From contig DYJC01000008.1 of the NCBI GenBank assembly GCA_020723305.1, positions 62,001-126,000 on the forward strand: 64,000 nucleotides of DNA, given 5' to 3'. Below the pieces are notes generated by a model. That model was not told the origin of the DNA and did not search any database. It worked only from the letters and a program-made list of their open reading frames with translations. Below, one piece after another: positions 41,418-51,589 of the stretch (positions are counted from its first letter, which is position 1; each line of letters starts with the position of its first letter). The DNA comes from Desulfosudis oleivorans (GTDB taxonomy: Bacteria; Desulfobacterota; Desulfobacteria; Desulfobacterales; SURF-7). The translations under genes were made by a program, and so were the position numbers.

Positions 41418-42233
41418 TTACTCATCAACCTCCTTGATTTTTTCGTCCCTTCTTTTGTTCCATTGAACCCACTCATCCTCATCTGCTTCAGGCGAGAATT
41501 GGAAAGGTTTGGATGCTGTTCCATCCGGTTTGATAATGATCTGCTGCATGGAGCGAACAATATGGGTCCATTCTTTTAGTGATACGGCATGGGGGCCTGG
41601 TATCGGATGGGGCCCGGATACCGGTTTTGGCCCTTGTATACTATGAGGCCCGCTTTCCTGCTTTGTTGATTTTTCAGTGCTGCTGCTGACAAGGACTTCG
41701 CCATAGTAAACTTTTACAACAGCAGAATTGTCTTCATTCACATTCATTCTGTAGACAGTGCCGCGGACACCGGCAACGGCTGTTCTGGTTGAAATGGCAA
41801 ATCGACCTTTCCCAGCAAACAGTTTTGACGCTTTTGCCCATACCCTGCCGAAAAACATTTTAACGCTGATGTCTCGAATCTTTTTTCTTGAATTCAAGGA
41901 TGCGGATTCAAGGATGAATTGAGTGTTCTCTCCAAACCGGATATAACTGTTATCCGGCAGCAGTATTTCAATCCGTGAGTTTCCGCTGGTTTGAATCTTA
42001 TCACCCTGCTGTAAGAGATCATGAATTTTCAGAGAGTCGTCTTTGGTTATCCCCTTCCTGGTAAGATAAGCTTCTCCTTGCAAGAGGGTTATTTTTGCAT
42101 TTCCGTCATCCATGCCGATGGTTATAATATCTTCTTTTGTGACACCCGATTCAAGGGGATATAATAGAGAAAAAGGGATGATCAGGAAAAAGAGTACAAT
42201 ATAGATTTTTTTCTTATTCATTGGATGGCTCAT
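41418..42233 (-). CDS. FecR-domain exported protein
   Basis: 271 residues. Basic start plus IYIVLFFLIIPFSLLYPLESG is a signal peptide or membrane anchor. The FecR domain follows: ITLLQGEAYLTRKG, LLQQGDKIQTSGNSRIEILLPDNSYIRFGENTQFIL, GRVWAKASKLFAGKGRFAISTRTAVAGVRGTVYRM and VKVYYGEVLV. Next comes a short proline-rich repeat (GPHSIQGPKPVSGPHPIPGPHAV read over residues about 196-218), then an acidic C-terminus. FecR domains of this non-TonB kind occur on periplasmic proteins near cyclase, adhesin or secretion genes. It starts 3 bases after the LPP20-like gene and is the last of a five-gene minus-strand run. Confidence 0.82.
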   Translation of the reverse strand: MSHPMNKKKIYIVLFFLIIPFSLLYPLESGVTKEDIITIGMDDGNAKITLLQGEAYLTRKGITKDDSLKIHDLLQQGDKIQTSGNSRIEILLPDNSYIRFGENTQFILESASLNSRKKIRDISVKMFFGRVWAKASKLFAGKGRFAISTRTAVAGVRGTVYRMNVNEDNSAVVKVYYGEVLVSSSTEKSTKQESGPHSIQGPKPVSGPHPIPGPHAVSLKEWTHIVRSMQQIIIKPDGTASKPFQFSPEADEDEWVQWNKRRDEKIKEVDE

Positions 42234-42236
42234 CGG

Positions 42237-43094
42237 TTAGTCCACAACAATAATGACTCTGCATTGTTTTAAAAAAGAGAGATTTTCAGGGGCGCCTCGC
42301 AGGTTGGAAGCTTCGGTATTGTTTATGATAAAGTCTGTCTTGCCTGGTCCCTCTGTTTTAATCGCTTTAACAATCAGCGGATTTTTGGTTACGCGTTGAT
42401 TTTCTGTTGCTGCGTCTATATTTTTTGAGTAACCGCTCATACCCTGTTGGACAGCATATTCACGACTCACAAAGGCAGCGCCATAAACTTCCTGTCCATT
42501 TTCATCTAGAACCCTTGGACTCATGGCCGGCTTCGCATCCAACCCCCTTGCGTCCACCACAAGTCCTGTATAGGTTGTTGCGGCATTTTTCTGATTTGAC
42601 GGCGTTGGGGAAGATGCAGAATTGCTTTGAATCGGTTCTACCTGTTTAATCTCTTCAGGCAGAACCAGTTGGGCAAAGCCACCCTTCAGGTTCATTTCCA
42701 GTGTGACCTCAACCGTTCCGTCGCTCATGTATTCCTGTTTTGCAACCTGTGCACCCCTGACCATACCGTTTACCTCTGCGCTGATGGAATCATCAGCCAT
42801 CATGAAATTTTTGACTGTTGTGCTGGATTGAATTCGAACCCCTTGAATAACTTCAAGAATATTTCTATATGCATCCATTTTTGCAGCTCGTAAAGCCATA
42901 GGGCGCGCTTCGGGTTTTCCATAATAATTTTCAGGCGGGGCACCAATCCCTACTGCACGTATTAATCCGCTGGTCCAATTGATTGAACCATTACCGACGT
43001 TTTCCAGCAACTCACCCTCTTCCTGGCAGGTTCCAGCGGCCGGAATCAATAATACCAAGGCCGCAATCAATATAAACCGGTTGAAAAATTTCAT
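42237..43094 (-). CDS. LPP20-like exported protein
   Basis: 285 residues. MKFFNRFILIAALVLLIPAAGTCQ is a signal peptide with a Cys after small residues (a possible but imperfect lipobox). The core (INWTSGLIRAVGIGAPPEN, then RPMALRAAKMDAYRNILEVIQGVRI and VRGAQVAKQEYMSDGTVEVTLEM) is the LPP20/FlgP-type domain found in outer-membrane-associated lipoproteins and motility accessory proteins. The second half (GLVVDARGLDAKPAMSPRVLDENGQEVYG) is a conserved extension seen in such proteins of anaerobic deltaproteobacteria. The ATG at 43094 has AAGGAGGAAAC directly upstream, better than the TTG/ATG options before it. Confidence 0.78.
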   Translation of the reverse strand: MKFFNRFILIAALVLLIPAAGTCQEEGELLENVGNGSINWTSGLIRAVGIGAPPENYYGKPEARPMALRAAKMDAYRNILEVIQGVRIQSSTTVKNFMMADDSISAEVNGMVRGAQVAKQEYMSDGTVEVTLEMNLKGGFAQLVLPEEIKQVEPIQSNSASSPTPSNQKNAATTYTGLVVDARGLDAKPAMSPRVLDENGQEVYGAAFVSREYAVQQGMSGYSKNIDAATENQRVTKNPLIVKAIKTEGPGKTDFIINNTEASNLRGAPENLSFLKQCRVIIVVD

Positions 43095-43188
43095 GTTTCC
43101 TCCTTCATTCAAACAGATATTCAAACTTTGAATATCTATATACAGGCTTTTTATCTATTCGCCCGGATCGATTCTTATGGTAACTATT

Positions 43189-43875
43189 TTATGATTGTCG
43201 ATATTTGTTTTTCAATTTGTCAAGATCCAGTATTTGGATTTTATTTTCATTCAGTTTGATTATTTTTTTTTCGCGTAAAATTTTTAACTCTTTGTTGATA
43301 CTTTCCCGTGTTGCGCCGATCATATCACCCAGTTCTTTTTGAGTGAGAGAAAGATTGATGTGAACAATGTCCCCCTCTTTTTGACCATGGGAGGATGCAA
43401 GCTCAGTCAATTTTTTTGCCAATCGAACAGAAATGTTTAAAAAGCATGTATCTTCAAGCAGTTCGTCTGTTGATCTCAGTCTTTTTGATAGCATGGAAAG
43501 GATGGACTCGATGGCATTGATATTGGATTGGAGAAATACAAGAAAGTCGTTCCTCTTTAATACAAAAACTTCAGAAGGTTCAATCGCTATCGCATCTGCA
43601 GATCGCGGCTCTCCATCCAGAAGAGCCATTTCTCCAAAAAAATCTCCGGCGGAAAAAATGGTAACGATAATTTCATCGCCGATTCTTGAGGGCAGTACGA
43701 TTTTTATGGTTCCTTTTGTTACAATATAGAGGGCCGTGCCTTCATCTCCTTTGTGAAAAAGGGCCTGGCCCTGTTTGAGTGATAATCGTCTTAAAGAGGC
43801 TGCCAAGCCTGTGATATCATCACCACTTAACATCTTAAACAGCGGTATCTGTTTAATGAGTGTTGTGATTTCCAT
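43189..43875 (-). CDS. Crp/Fnr-family regulator, cAMP-type
   Basis: 228 residues. The cyclic-nucleotide domain (1-120) includes KGDEGTALYIVTKGTIKIV and the phosphate-binding cassette FFGEMALLDGEPRSADAIA, whose E and RS residues fit cAMP binding. The C-terminal HTH reads LTQKELGDMIGATRESINKELKIL. There are no Cys clusters for an iron-sulfur centre, so it is not an FNR-type oxygen sensor. It lies in the same strand run as a CHASE2-adenylate cyclase, making it a likely receiver of the cAMP produced. It is 33 bases after the SpoIID gene and 94 bases before the LPP20-like gene. Confidence 0.9.
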   Translation of the reverse strand: MEITTLIKQIPLFKMLSGDDITGLAASLRRLSLKQGQALFHKGDEGTALYIVTKGTIKIVLPSRIGDEIIVTIFSAGDFFGEMALLDGEPRSADAIAIEPSEVFVLKRNDFLVFLQSNINAIESILSMLSKRLRSTDELLEDTCFLNISVRLAKKLTELASSHGQKEGDIVHINLSLTQKELGDMIGATRESINKELKILREKKIIKLNENKIQILDLDKLKNKYRQS

Positions 43876-43908
43876 GCCTTTTTTACCTTGGTTGTCTTGG
43901 GGTTACCT

Positions 43909-45507
43909 TCACAGATTTTTGATCTTAATTCCTTTGTAATAAAATTTCAAGATATCTTGATAGGATGACCCTGCCTGGGCCATCCTTCTAGCGCCCCATT
44001 GACTCATGCCGACACCATGTCCAAATCCTTTTCCCTTAAACAGGATTCCACCCTGGCTGGCGTACATATGAAACAAGGTGCTTTTTATCCGGGTCTCTCC
44101 GATGGAGGCCCTGAAATGATTGCTTGATAACTCGGAAACACCTTTATCGGAATAGATCAAGACTTTGGAAAATCGTCCGGATCTGGATCTGTCTTTGACC
44201 TTTATCCGATCCAGTCTGGAAATTCCAAGACCATATTGATTCAGTTGTTTAATGGCATCCCTGTAGGAAAGAAAGAATTCCCATGTTTTTTCCGGTTGTT
44301 CCTGGCTGAATTGATCCGGGATTCCATTGAGATAAGGAATTTTTTCCGTACTCCAGACATTGGAGGGATCCTCTGTGTGCCCACCGCTGTCTGAATGGAA
44401 ATATGAGATAATGAGGCTTCCATCATGGGTCATGACCTGGCCTCTTGTCAGATTAACCGCCTTGGTGGATCGTTCTGATTCGTTATTGATACCTCCATAA
44501 ACCTGGGAAGCGGTTGTTGCTTCCAGATCATAAAAAGGATGATTGCTTTTTTCCCGGATATATAAGGCGTATGTTCTGGCAGCAACTGCCTGAGCCATCA
44601 GGGCATGTTCTTCCCAACTATCCGGCATTTCCTTTGGAACCACCCCGTAAAGGTAGCTTTCAATTTCAACATGGTTGATTGCATAGAGACCATTACCGGG
44701 TTCGGTTGTGATGATAAAAGATCCGCGATAGGGGGTGTTATTCATGTGTAAAACAGAGGATTCTGAAGTGATGCGGTATGTTGAATAGGGTAATGGTTGA
44801 TTGTTTAATCTCATCATTCCATTTCTGGTTATGAATTGAACCGGACCCCAGCCGGAGTATACCATTTTTTGGTCCTTACAATTTGTGACAACGATCAGTT
44901 TTTGTGACTTGAATTGAATCCTATCCATTTCCTTTTTAATCAATACTCTTATCCGGGGAGTAGTCCTTGATACAGGCAACCGATTTTCTGGTTTTTTGCG
45001 GGTTAATGCTTTGTCCTTTATTTTTTGGGAAAGAAATGGTTTTACAATTTGTATCCATATTTCTGCATCCTTTTTATGAATGCCGAATGGATAATCCTCT
45101 ATGTACTTTGAAAACACAATATTTGCTTTTTGATATTCCTGTTTATCAAACAGGAGAATTCCAATTTGAAAAAGAGCCTTAGATGCAGCATTGGTATCCG
45201 GGAATTGATATAGGATTTTAACAAAGCGTTTGAGTGCAGCATCCTGATTGTTTAAATAGGTGTTCTCGGCCTTTGCAATCAGAAACAGAGCGGTCGATTT
45301 AATATTATTGTCGGTTGAATGCGTTGCAATTTCATTCAATAGCCCTATGGATTCAAGATATTTTCCCTGGGCCAGGAGAATCTCTCCTATTGCCAACATA
45401 TGTCGATCGGTTTTGGAACCAAGAGCATGTTGACTGGATCCGGTCAATAGGAATAATACCAATATCAATGACAGGAAGAATTGATATACGGATTTGATTT
45501 GTATCAT
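43909..45507 (-). CDS. SpoIID/LytB-domain protein with N-terminal TPR region
   Basis: 532 residues. A signal peptide (FFLSLILVLFLLTGSSQHALG) is followed by tetratricopeptide-like helices (AIGEILLAQGKYLESIGLLNEI, then ALFQIGILLFDKQEYQKANIVFSKYIEDYP; about 35-150). The SpoIID domain (about 255-520) has VEIESYLYGVVPKEMPDSWEEHALMAQAVAARTYALYI with the catalytic Glu, YFHSDSGGHTEDPSNVW, and near the end GKGFGHGVGMSQWGA. Related proteins are lytic transglycosylases or amidase activators acting on denuded peptidoglycan. It is exported to the periplasm. It sits between the cyclase (27 bases) and the Crp-like gene. Confidence 0.88.
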   Translation of the reverse strand: MIQIKSVYQFFLSLILVLFLLTGSSQHALGSKTDRHMLAIGEILLAQGKYLESIGLLNEIATHSTDNNIKSTALFLIAKAENTYLNNQDAALKRFVKILYQFPDTNAASKALFQIGILLFDKQEYQKANIVFSKYIEDYPFGIHKKDAEIWIQIVKPFLSQKIKDKALTRKKPENRLPVSRTTPRIRVLIKKEMDRIQFKSQKLIVVTNCKDQKMVYSGWGPVQFITRNGMMRLNNQPLPYSTYRITSESSVLHMNNTPYRGSFIITTEPGNGLYAINHVEIESYLYGVVPKEMPDSWEEHALMAQAVAARTYALYIREKSNHPFYDLEATTASQVYGGINNESERSTKAVNLTRGQVMTHDGSLIISYFHSDSGGHTEDPSNVWSTEKIPYLNGIPDQFSQEQPEKTWEFFLSYRDAIKQLNQYGLGISRLDRIKVKDRSRSGRFSKVLIYSDKGVSELSSNHFRASIGETRIKSTLFHMYASQGGILFKGKGFGHGVGMSQWGARRMAQAGSSYQDILKFYYKGIKIKNL

Positions 45508-45534
45508 ACCCTTATTGCTTTCCGAGTATCCTCA

Positions 45535-47784
45535 TCATTTTGTTTTCATAGAGTACGAACCATTCCAGTCTTTTCCCGGAGGGTTTTCCATAAATTCTTT
45601 ACATCGGTGGATCATGGTTTTGCTTGGGCCATCTTCCGGGGTTACTTCAAGTGCTTTGGTGAAAAAGCGGATCGCCTGATCCCAGTTTTGGGATCGGTAG
45701 GAAGATAATCCTTTTGAATAAAATTCAATTGTCTGAATCATGGCTTCATCCACCTGATTGATAAAATCGATGGGCTCATAAATCGTTACCGGCACTTTTT
45801 TTCCGACAACATTGATGGAATCAATTTCCCGTGCCAGAATTTTGTTTTTGACGGCATGATATGTTGTATCCCCGATCAGGGTGTATATTCCGTAAATCTT
45901 ATTTACACCTTCTAGCCTGGATGCTGTGTTTACGGTGTCTCCCATCATGGTATAATCCATACGATTTTTCGAGCCCATATTCCCAACAACCGCAGGGCCG
46001 GAGAAAAGACCGATCCGCATTTTTAATTCCGGTTTCCCCTGTTCTATCCAGATTTTTCTCAATTCAGACATTTTTTTCTGCATATCAAGGCATGCCGCGG
46101 TTGCTGTCTCTGCATGGTTTTCCAGGATATTGGGTGCACCAAAAAAAGCAATAATCGCATCACCTTCGAATTTGTCTACGGTACCTTCATATTTTAATAT
46201 GATATCGGTCATTTCTGTTAAAAAAATATTCAGGAGTTCGACCAGCTCATGTGGGGACAATTTTTCGGAGATGCCGGTGAATCCCTGGAGATCGGAAAAA
46301 AAGGCGGTTATCTCTCTTTGCTCCCCCCCTAGTACGAGTTTTTCCGGAGATTCAATGAGCTGCTTTACCACGGATGGGGCAAGGTATGTGGAGAATGCAT
46401 TTCGAATAAAACGTTTTTGCCCTTCTTCAATAAAGTATTTATACGCTGTAACAGCGATATAGATAAACATCATCAGAAGGATGGGATATACCATGTTCAG
46501 AATTCCTCCCGCATAAATAAAGAGGGAGATGCAGAAAGCGGTGTATCCGCCAATCATGGAAAAAGCAATTAGACTCCCTGAAATCACACCAGCTCTGTTC
46601 AGGAAATGGCCGAGGAGCATGCCTGAAAAAAGAATGACCAGAAGATTTAAAAAATGATAAGCAGAGGGGGGGGCCAGAAAGTCTCTGGCTAATGCGGCAT
46701 CAATAATATTCGCATGGATCTCAAGTCCTGGGAAATTGGGAGAAAGAGGAGTAACGCGCAGATCATAAATACCGACGGCAGTTGCGCCGATCAACACGAT
46801 TTTATCCCGTAATGCAGAATCCGGAATTTTTCCGTTTAGAATATCGGAAATAGAAAAATGCGGAAATGTATGGTCTTTTCCGCGGAAATTGATGAGAATG
46901 GAACCATCCTCATCTGTCGGGATGCACAAGTCATTGCCGATACAGGCTTCGCTTACTTGACCCTCACTTCCGATTTCAAGATGCAGGCGCTGATTAAAAT
47001 AGGCACTCAGGATCATCATGGAGAGGTGGGCATATAATTCATCGTTATATTTTCGTACCGCCCATGTTTGTCTGAAGCTTCCGTCAATATCCGGTCGAAA
47101 GTTGAAAAAACCGGAATACGCCGCCGCATCGGATAGGATCGATATGTTTGGTTCCGGTGCAATTTCATTAATATATGAGAGATTCACATCTACGCTTTCT
47201 TTCGAATGAGTATACTGATACCGGGACTTGTGAATATTGTCTTCATATTCCTGCAGCGTTTTTTTGCTCAGGTGGCCCAGGCTGTCCAGGTTATCGTGGA
47301 AGAACCAACCTAGAACAACTTTTGGTTTTGAATTGATAATGGCATCTGCCAGAATTCGGTCATTATCCGATTCTAGTTTCAGATGATATAAATAGTTGTG
47401 AATATCATTATTTTGGATTTTATATTCGGTTATGGTTTTTTGGATTTTATCAATCGTATTCAGCAAACTTCGATTTTCCGGTTCATGAAATCCAATATCA
47501 AATCCAATGACCTTTGCCCCTGCATCGGAAAGCCGGGTGACCAATTTAGCAAATTTTGAACGAGGCCATACCCATTGCCCTTCCGTATCCAGGCTTTTTT
47601 CATCCACAACAGCCAGAACAACCTCATTGCCCGGTTTTTTCCCCCCCCTTGCAATAAAACGGTAATCAACGGTTTTCAATTCTATGATTTCAAGATAATA
47701 GATTCCGGTCATATAGGCGATAATTGTGATTCCAGTGAACACAGCGGATAAAAGAAATATAGGGTGACGGATGGTTTTTAACAT
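45535..47784 (-). CDS. CHASE2-domain adenylate cyclase
   Basis: 749 residues. An N-terminal membrane helix (about 10-30) leads to a periplasmic CHASE2 sensor (about 35-340: VDEKSLDTEGQWVWPRSKFAKLV, GFDIGFHEPEN, INFRGKDHTFPHFSISDILNGKIP, KIVLIGATAVGIYDLRVTPLSPNFPGLEIHANII). Three more helices (about 365-450) follow, then a class III cyclase domain (about 485-660): ITAFFSDLQGFTGISE (metal Asp), TVDKFEGDAIIAFFGAP (adenine-specifying Lys and second Asp), DYTMMGDTVNTASRLE (purine Asp, transition-state Asn/Arg). The C-terminal ~60 residues include a TPR-like unit. The residues fit ATP rather than GTP. It probably makes cAMP in response to a periplasmic signal and feeds the Crp-like protein at 43189. 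First gene of the run; the 308 bases upstream (47785-48092) show no firm promoter. Confidence 0.92.
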   Translation of the reverse strand: MLKTIRHPIFLLSAVFTGITIIAYMTGIYYLEIIELKTVDYRFIARGGKKPGNEVVLAVVDEKSLDTEGQWVWPRSKFAKLVTRLSDAGAKVIGFDIGFHEPENRSLLNTIDKIQKTITEYKIQNNDIHNYLYHLKLESDNDRILADAIINSKPKVVLGWFFHDNLDSLGHLSKKTLQEYEDNIHKSRYQYTHSKESVDVNLSYINEIAPEPNISILSDAAAYSGFFNFRPDIDGSFRQTWAVRKYNDELYAHLSMMILSAYFNQRLHLEIGSEGQVSEACIGNDLCIPTDEDGSILINFRGKDHTFPHFSISDILNGKIPDSALRDKIVLIGATAVGIYDLRVTPLSPNFPGLEIHANIIDAALARDFLAPPSAYHFLNLLVILFSGMLLGHFLNRAGVISGSLIAFSMIGGYTAFCISLFIYAGGILNMVYPILLMMFIYIAVTAYKYFIEEGQKRFIRNAFSTYLAPSVVKQLIESPEKLVLGGEQREITAFFSDLQGFTGISEKLSPHELVELLNIFLTEMTDIILKYEGTVDKFEGDAIIAFFGAPNILENHAETATAACLDMQKKMSELRKIWIEQGKPELKMRIGLFSGPAVVGNMGSKNRMDYTMMGDTVNTASRLEGVNKIYGIYTLIGDTTYHAVKNKILAREIDSINVVGKKVPVTIYEPIDFINQVDEAMIQTIEFYSKGLSSYRSQNWDQAIRFFTKALEVTPEDGPSKTMIHRCKEFMENPPGKDWNGSYSMKTK

Positions 47785-48092
47785 AAATTAATACAACATG
47801 TTATCTATTAATTGGGGGATGTGCTAATTCTGTTGACCTTGCTGATTTTTATATTGTAAGATCCGGAACAAGTCAACCCAAAGACAAAGAATCAGGTTTC
47901 ATAAAATTATACAAAACCGATATTGGAAAAGTGAAACAGGTTACTCTTTTCGATAAACATCATTGAATATTCCTCGCATGTATTTAAAAAAAATGATAAT
48001 GCGTGGAGACGTTTTTCTCATGATTTTATCTCTTGCGGAATGGATATACTGTCAGTATGAATCGTAAAAATTTTTAGCAGGGGTTGTTTTTT

Positions 48093-48491
48093 ATGACATC
48101 AATGGTAGTTGCGGTAATCATTTCTTTTTTGTTGGGGTCGTTTGGCTATGTTGTCGTTTATTTTTGTATTCGTCCGATTTCAAGGTACCGAACCATACGA
48201 AAACAGGTGATTCAAATTTTAGCTGATTATTTGAACTCCTTTGATCAAGCGGATGAAGGGGAAAACTTTCATGGCATTGTTGACCAAAAAGCAGCGCATA
48301 TTCGTAGCCATTCATCAGATTTAATGGAATGCTATCAAAATATATTGCCGAATTGGTATCAGGCACTTTTACGGGGACGCGGCGAGTATCCTGAGGAAAT
48401 TTCCAAACATTTGATGGCACTATCCAACACCAGGGATTATTATCATGCCCGAAATCGAATGGAGAAGATACGGCAGCTATTCAAAGTTTAA
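48093..48491 (+). CDS. Small membrane-anchored protein of unknown function
   Basis: 132 residues. One N-terminal hydrophobic helix (VVAVIISFLLGSFGYVVVYFCI, about 5-26) is followed by a basic stop (RPISRYRTIRKQ) and a helical cytoplasmic domain with several His, Arg and Asp residues. I recognise no family. The ATG at 48093 has AGGGG 9 bases upstream; a TTG at 48084 is less likely. It stands alone and converges on transketolase. Confidence 0.65.
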   Translation: MTSMVVAVIISFLLGSFGYVVVYFCIRPISRYRTIRKQVIQILADYLNSFDQADEGENFHGIVDQKAAHIRSHSSDLMECYQNILPNWYQALLRGRGEYPEEISKHLMALSNTRDYYHARNRMEKIRQLFKV

Positions 48492-48522
48492 CCGGGAATA
48501 TTCCAGGCCGAAGGATTTTGGG

Positions 48523-48562
48523 ATGATCGCAGGTATGCTTTAATTCGTTTCCCTGCGATCAT
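48523..48562. terminator. Hairpin between converging genes
   Basis: ATGATCGCAGG, an 18-base loop, CCTGCGATCAT: an 11-bp perfect stem in the middle of the 94-base gap between the small membrane protein and transketolase stops. Probably a shared terminator; no clear T-tract. Confidence 0.6.
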
Positions 48563-48585
48563 GGAAATTTTGTTTCAGATTTTGG

Positions 48586-50607
48586 CTATTTCAGAAGATC
48601 CAATGCTTTTTCAACAATTTTTTCTGCAGTAAATCCGAATTTTTTCATATTGGTTGCGCCAGGAGCGGATGAACCAAAATGGTTTATGCCGATAACCATC
48701 CCTTTATCCCCAACATATTTTCTCCATCCGATTGTATGCCCTGCTTCAATGGCAATCCTGCTGGTTATGTTCGGTGGAAGGATGGTTTTTTTATAGCTCT
48801 CCGATCTTTTTTCAAACAACTCCCAACTCGGCATGCTGACAATTCTTGCAGAAATGCCTTTTTCAGCCAGAATATTCCCGGCTTCTATTGCAATATGAAC
48901 TTCCGAACCAGTTGCAATCAGAATAATATCCGGCTGTCCGATACAGTCTTTAATAATATAGGCTCCATTTGACAGGTTATTCGTGTTATCCGCATCGACG
49001 CGATCCAGTATCGGGAGCTTCTGTCTACTCAGAATCAATGCAACCGGTCCATCCGATGTTTTGATAGCCTGACGCCAGGCATCTGCGGTTTCGTTGGCAT
49101 CAGCAGGCCTGATAACCGTGAGATTGGGGATGATGCGGAGAGATGCGATCTGTTCTATGGGTTGATGCGTCGGGCCGTCTTCTCCGACCGCAATACTGTC
49201 ATGTGTGAAAACATAGATGAGCGGGAGCTTCATCAGGCTTGCTACCCGTATGGATGGCCGGATATAATCGGCAAAAACCAGGAATGTACCGCCGTAAGGT
49301 CGCAGACCATTATGAAGAAACATCCCACTCATGATTCCGCCCATTGCGTGCTCTCTTACTCCAAACCGGATATTGCGGCCATCGTAACAGTTTTTTTGAA
49401 ATTCATGGGAAAATTCAAGATAGGTTTTGTTGGATGGCGCAAGGTCGGCTGATCCGCCAATCAGGGTTGGAAGTTTTTTTGCAATTGCATTGAGAACTTT
49501 TCCGGATGCAGCTCGTGTAGCCATGGGCGTATCTTTGGAATAAAAAAGGGGGATCTCGCTGTCCCAGCCTTCCGGCAGAAATCCACTCATAGCATTGACC
49601 CATTGGTCGGTTAACTCCGGGTGGGCTTCTTTGTATTCCTGGAATTTTTTCTTCCATTCATTTTCTGAATTTTTTCCGATTTCCAGGCATTTTCGAAAAT
49701 GGGTCAATGCTTCTTCCGGAACACAAAAGGGGTCTTCATTTTTCCATTGAAGGCATTCTTTAGTCAGGCGGATTTCCTCTGCTCCGAGCGGCGAACCATG
49801 AGCATCGGCCGTATCCTGCTTGTTCGGACTTCCATAAGCAATATGGGTTTTCAAAATAATAAGAGAAGGTTTCCCGGTTTCGGATTTGGCTGCATTCAGA
49901 GTTGAGAGTATGGCATCCGTATCGTTCCCATCTTCAATGGAAAATACCTGCCAGTTATAGGCCTTAAATCGTGTTGCAACATCTTCGGAAAAAGTGATGT
50001 CTGTTTTTCCTTCAATGGAGATGTTATTGTCATCATAGATACAGATCAACCTGCCTAATCCCAGATGTCCGGCAAGAGAGGCTGCTTCAGATGTGATCCC
50101 TTCCATCATATCACCATCGCCACACATGATATAGGTGAAGTGATTGACGATTTCATGTCCGGGATGGTTAAAACGGGATGCCAGGTGGCGTTCCGCCATA
50201 GCCATTCCAACTCCGTTGGCAAAGCCTTGACCCAATGGCCCTGTGGTTGTTTCAACTCCTTGAGTATGTCCGAATTCCGGATGGCCTGGGGTTTTGCTGC
50301 CCCATTGCCGGAAGTTTTTAATATCCTCAAGGCTGAGCGAATAACCGGTGAGATACAGAAGGCTGTATAAAAGCATGGAAGCATGACCTCCGGAAAGAAC
50401 AAACCGATCTCGGTCCAGCCAATCCGGGTTGGCGGGGTTGTGTTTTAATACCTGTGTCCATAACACATATGCTGCAGGTGCAAGTCCCATGGGGGCTCCT
50501 GGATGACCGGAGTTCGCTTTCTGTATTGCATCCATGGACAGGGTACGGATTGTATTGATGCATAGGTTGTCTAGTTTCGCCTGGCTTTCAGAGCGGTTGC
50601 TATTCAT
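48586..50607 (-). CDS. tkt: Transketolase
   Basis: 673 residues from the preferred start, complete. [106 protein letters not shown] (thiamine diphosphate and Mg site), [61 protein letters not shown] and a C-terminal [16 protein letters not shown]. It moves two-carbon units between sugar phosphates in the non-oxidative pentose pathway. The ATG at 50607 has GGAGAA about 8 bases before it, so I prefer it to 50634. Monocistronic. Confidence 0.97.
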   Translation of the reverse strand: MNSNRSESQAKLDNLCINTIRTLSMDAIQKANSGHPGAPMGLAPAAYVLWTQVLKHNPANPDWLDRDRFVLSGGHASMLLYSLLYLTGYSLSLEDIKNFRQWGSKTPGHPEFGHTQGVETTTGPLGQGFANGVGMAMAERHLASRFNHPGHEIVNHFTYIMCGDGDMMEGITSEAASLAGHLGLGRLICIYDDNNISIEGKTDITFSEDVATRFKAYNWQVFSIEDGNDTDAILSTLNAAKSETGKPSLIILKTHIAYGSPNKQDTADAHGSPLGAEEIRLTKECLQWKNEDPFCVPEEALTHFRKCLEIGKNSENEWKKKFQEYKEAHPELTDQWVNAMSGFLPEGWDSEIPLFYSKDTPMATRAASGKVLNAIAKKLPTLIGGSADLAPSNKTYLEFSHEFQKNCYDGRNIRFGVREHAMGGIMSGMFLHNGLRPYGGTFLVFADYIRPSIRVASLMKLPLIYVFTHDSIAVGEDGPTHQPIEQIASLRIIPNLTVIRPADANETADAWRQAIKTSDGPVALILSRQKLPILDRVDADNTNNLSNGAYIIKDCIGQPDIILIATGSEVHIAIEAGNILAEKGISARIVSMPSWELFEKRSESYKKTILPPNITSRIAIEAGHTIGWRKYVGDKGMVIGINHFGSSAPGATNMKKFGFTAEKIVEKALDLLK

Positions 50608-50719
50608 GATCTGCTTCTCCTTCAAACGTTCCATTTAAAATGGTTTCTTTGTTTTCTCTCAGAATTCCGTTAAGACAAATACCGCACCATGAGAAAAAGG
50701 CTTGGGTGTCCATGGATTC

Positions 50720-51589
50720 TTATAACGCCCTTAAGTATTCTGGTTTCAGGGCTATATTTCCGGATATGGCCTCATCGATCAATGCAAGGGTCGAGTATTT
50801 GTCATGAGGCAGATGTGCTCTGATCGGCAAATAATTGGATGCATGGTTCGCATGGAAAAGGCCATCGGAGAGATTGGTATGGTCGATCATAGTCCTTAAT
50901 TCACGAAGGGTTTCGATTGGTTCCAGAATTGGAAATGTTCCGGATTCATATTCCGTAAAAAGGGGTGTGCCTGGTATCAGCATCAGACTGAGTGCTCCGA
51001 CATAGTCCGGATCGATTGCAGTAAGAACCCGACCAGTCTCTTTTGCGTGTTTTTCTGAATTTTCTCTTCCGGCGATTCCCAGAAGCACGGTAATAGAGAG
51101 TTTAATACCAGCCTGTTTTGCTTTTTGTCCCATCGCGATCATTCGTTCAGAATCGGCGCCTTTGTTGACTGCCTTTAGTGTTTCATCATCACCGGTTTCA
51201 AGGCCCATGTAGGCAATCCCCAGTCCATGCTTTCTGAGCTCAATCAGTTCCTCGATGGTCTTCATTTTTAAACTTTTTGTGTTTGCATAGACCCCTACAC
51301 GGGTTACCCAGGGAAGCTGATTTTCAATTTCCATCAATATGTTTAATAGTCGTTTTTGAGGGATGATCAGTGCATCCCCATCACAGATAAAAAGGCGGTT
51401 CTGGTTTCTGCAGTGTTGGGATGCAAAACGAATGTCTTCCATGATGATATCATCAGGTTTGATTTTAAACCGTTCGCCTTTATATGCACCGCAGAAAGTA
51501 CATTTATTGTGAGAACACCCTACAGTTGCTTGCAGTAAAATACTATAAGCTTCACTGGGTGGTCTGATAACATTGCCTTCGTAATGCAT
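50720..51589 (-). CDS. Radical SAM protein
   Basis: 289 residues. The cluster-binding motif reads GCSHNKCTFCGAYKGERFK, that is C-x4-C-x2-C instead of the classic C-x3-C-x2-C. This spacing is seen in a known subgroup of uncharacterised radical SAM enzymes. FICDGDALIIPQKRLLNILMEI, GVYANTKSLKMKTIEELIELRKHGLGIAYMGLETGDDETLKAVNKGA and LSITVLLGIAGREN follow the Elp3/MiaB-like barrel. No auxiliary cluster Cys set is seen. Substrate unknown. Monocistronic, divergent from the phosphatase gene. Confidence 0.85.
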   Translation of the reverse strand: MHYEGNVIRPPSEAYSILLQATVGCSHNKCTFCGAYKGERFKIKPDDIIMEDIRFASQHCRNQNRLFICDGDALIIPQKRLLNILMEIENQLPWVTRVGVYANTKSLKMKTIEELIELRKHGLGIAYMGLETGDDETLKAVNKGADSERMIAMGQKAKQAGIKLSITVLLGIAGRENSEKHAKETGRVLTAIDPDYVGALSLMLIPGTPLFTEYESGTFPILEPIETLRELRTMIDHTNLSDGLFHANHASNYLPIRAHLPHDKYSTLALIDEAISGNIALKPEYLRAL

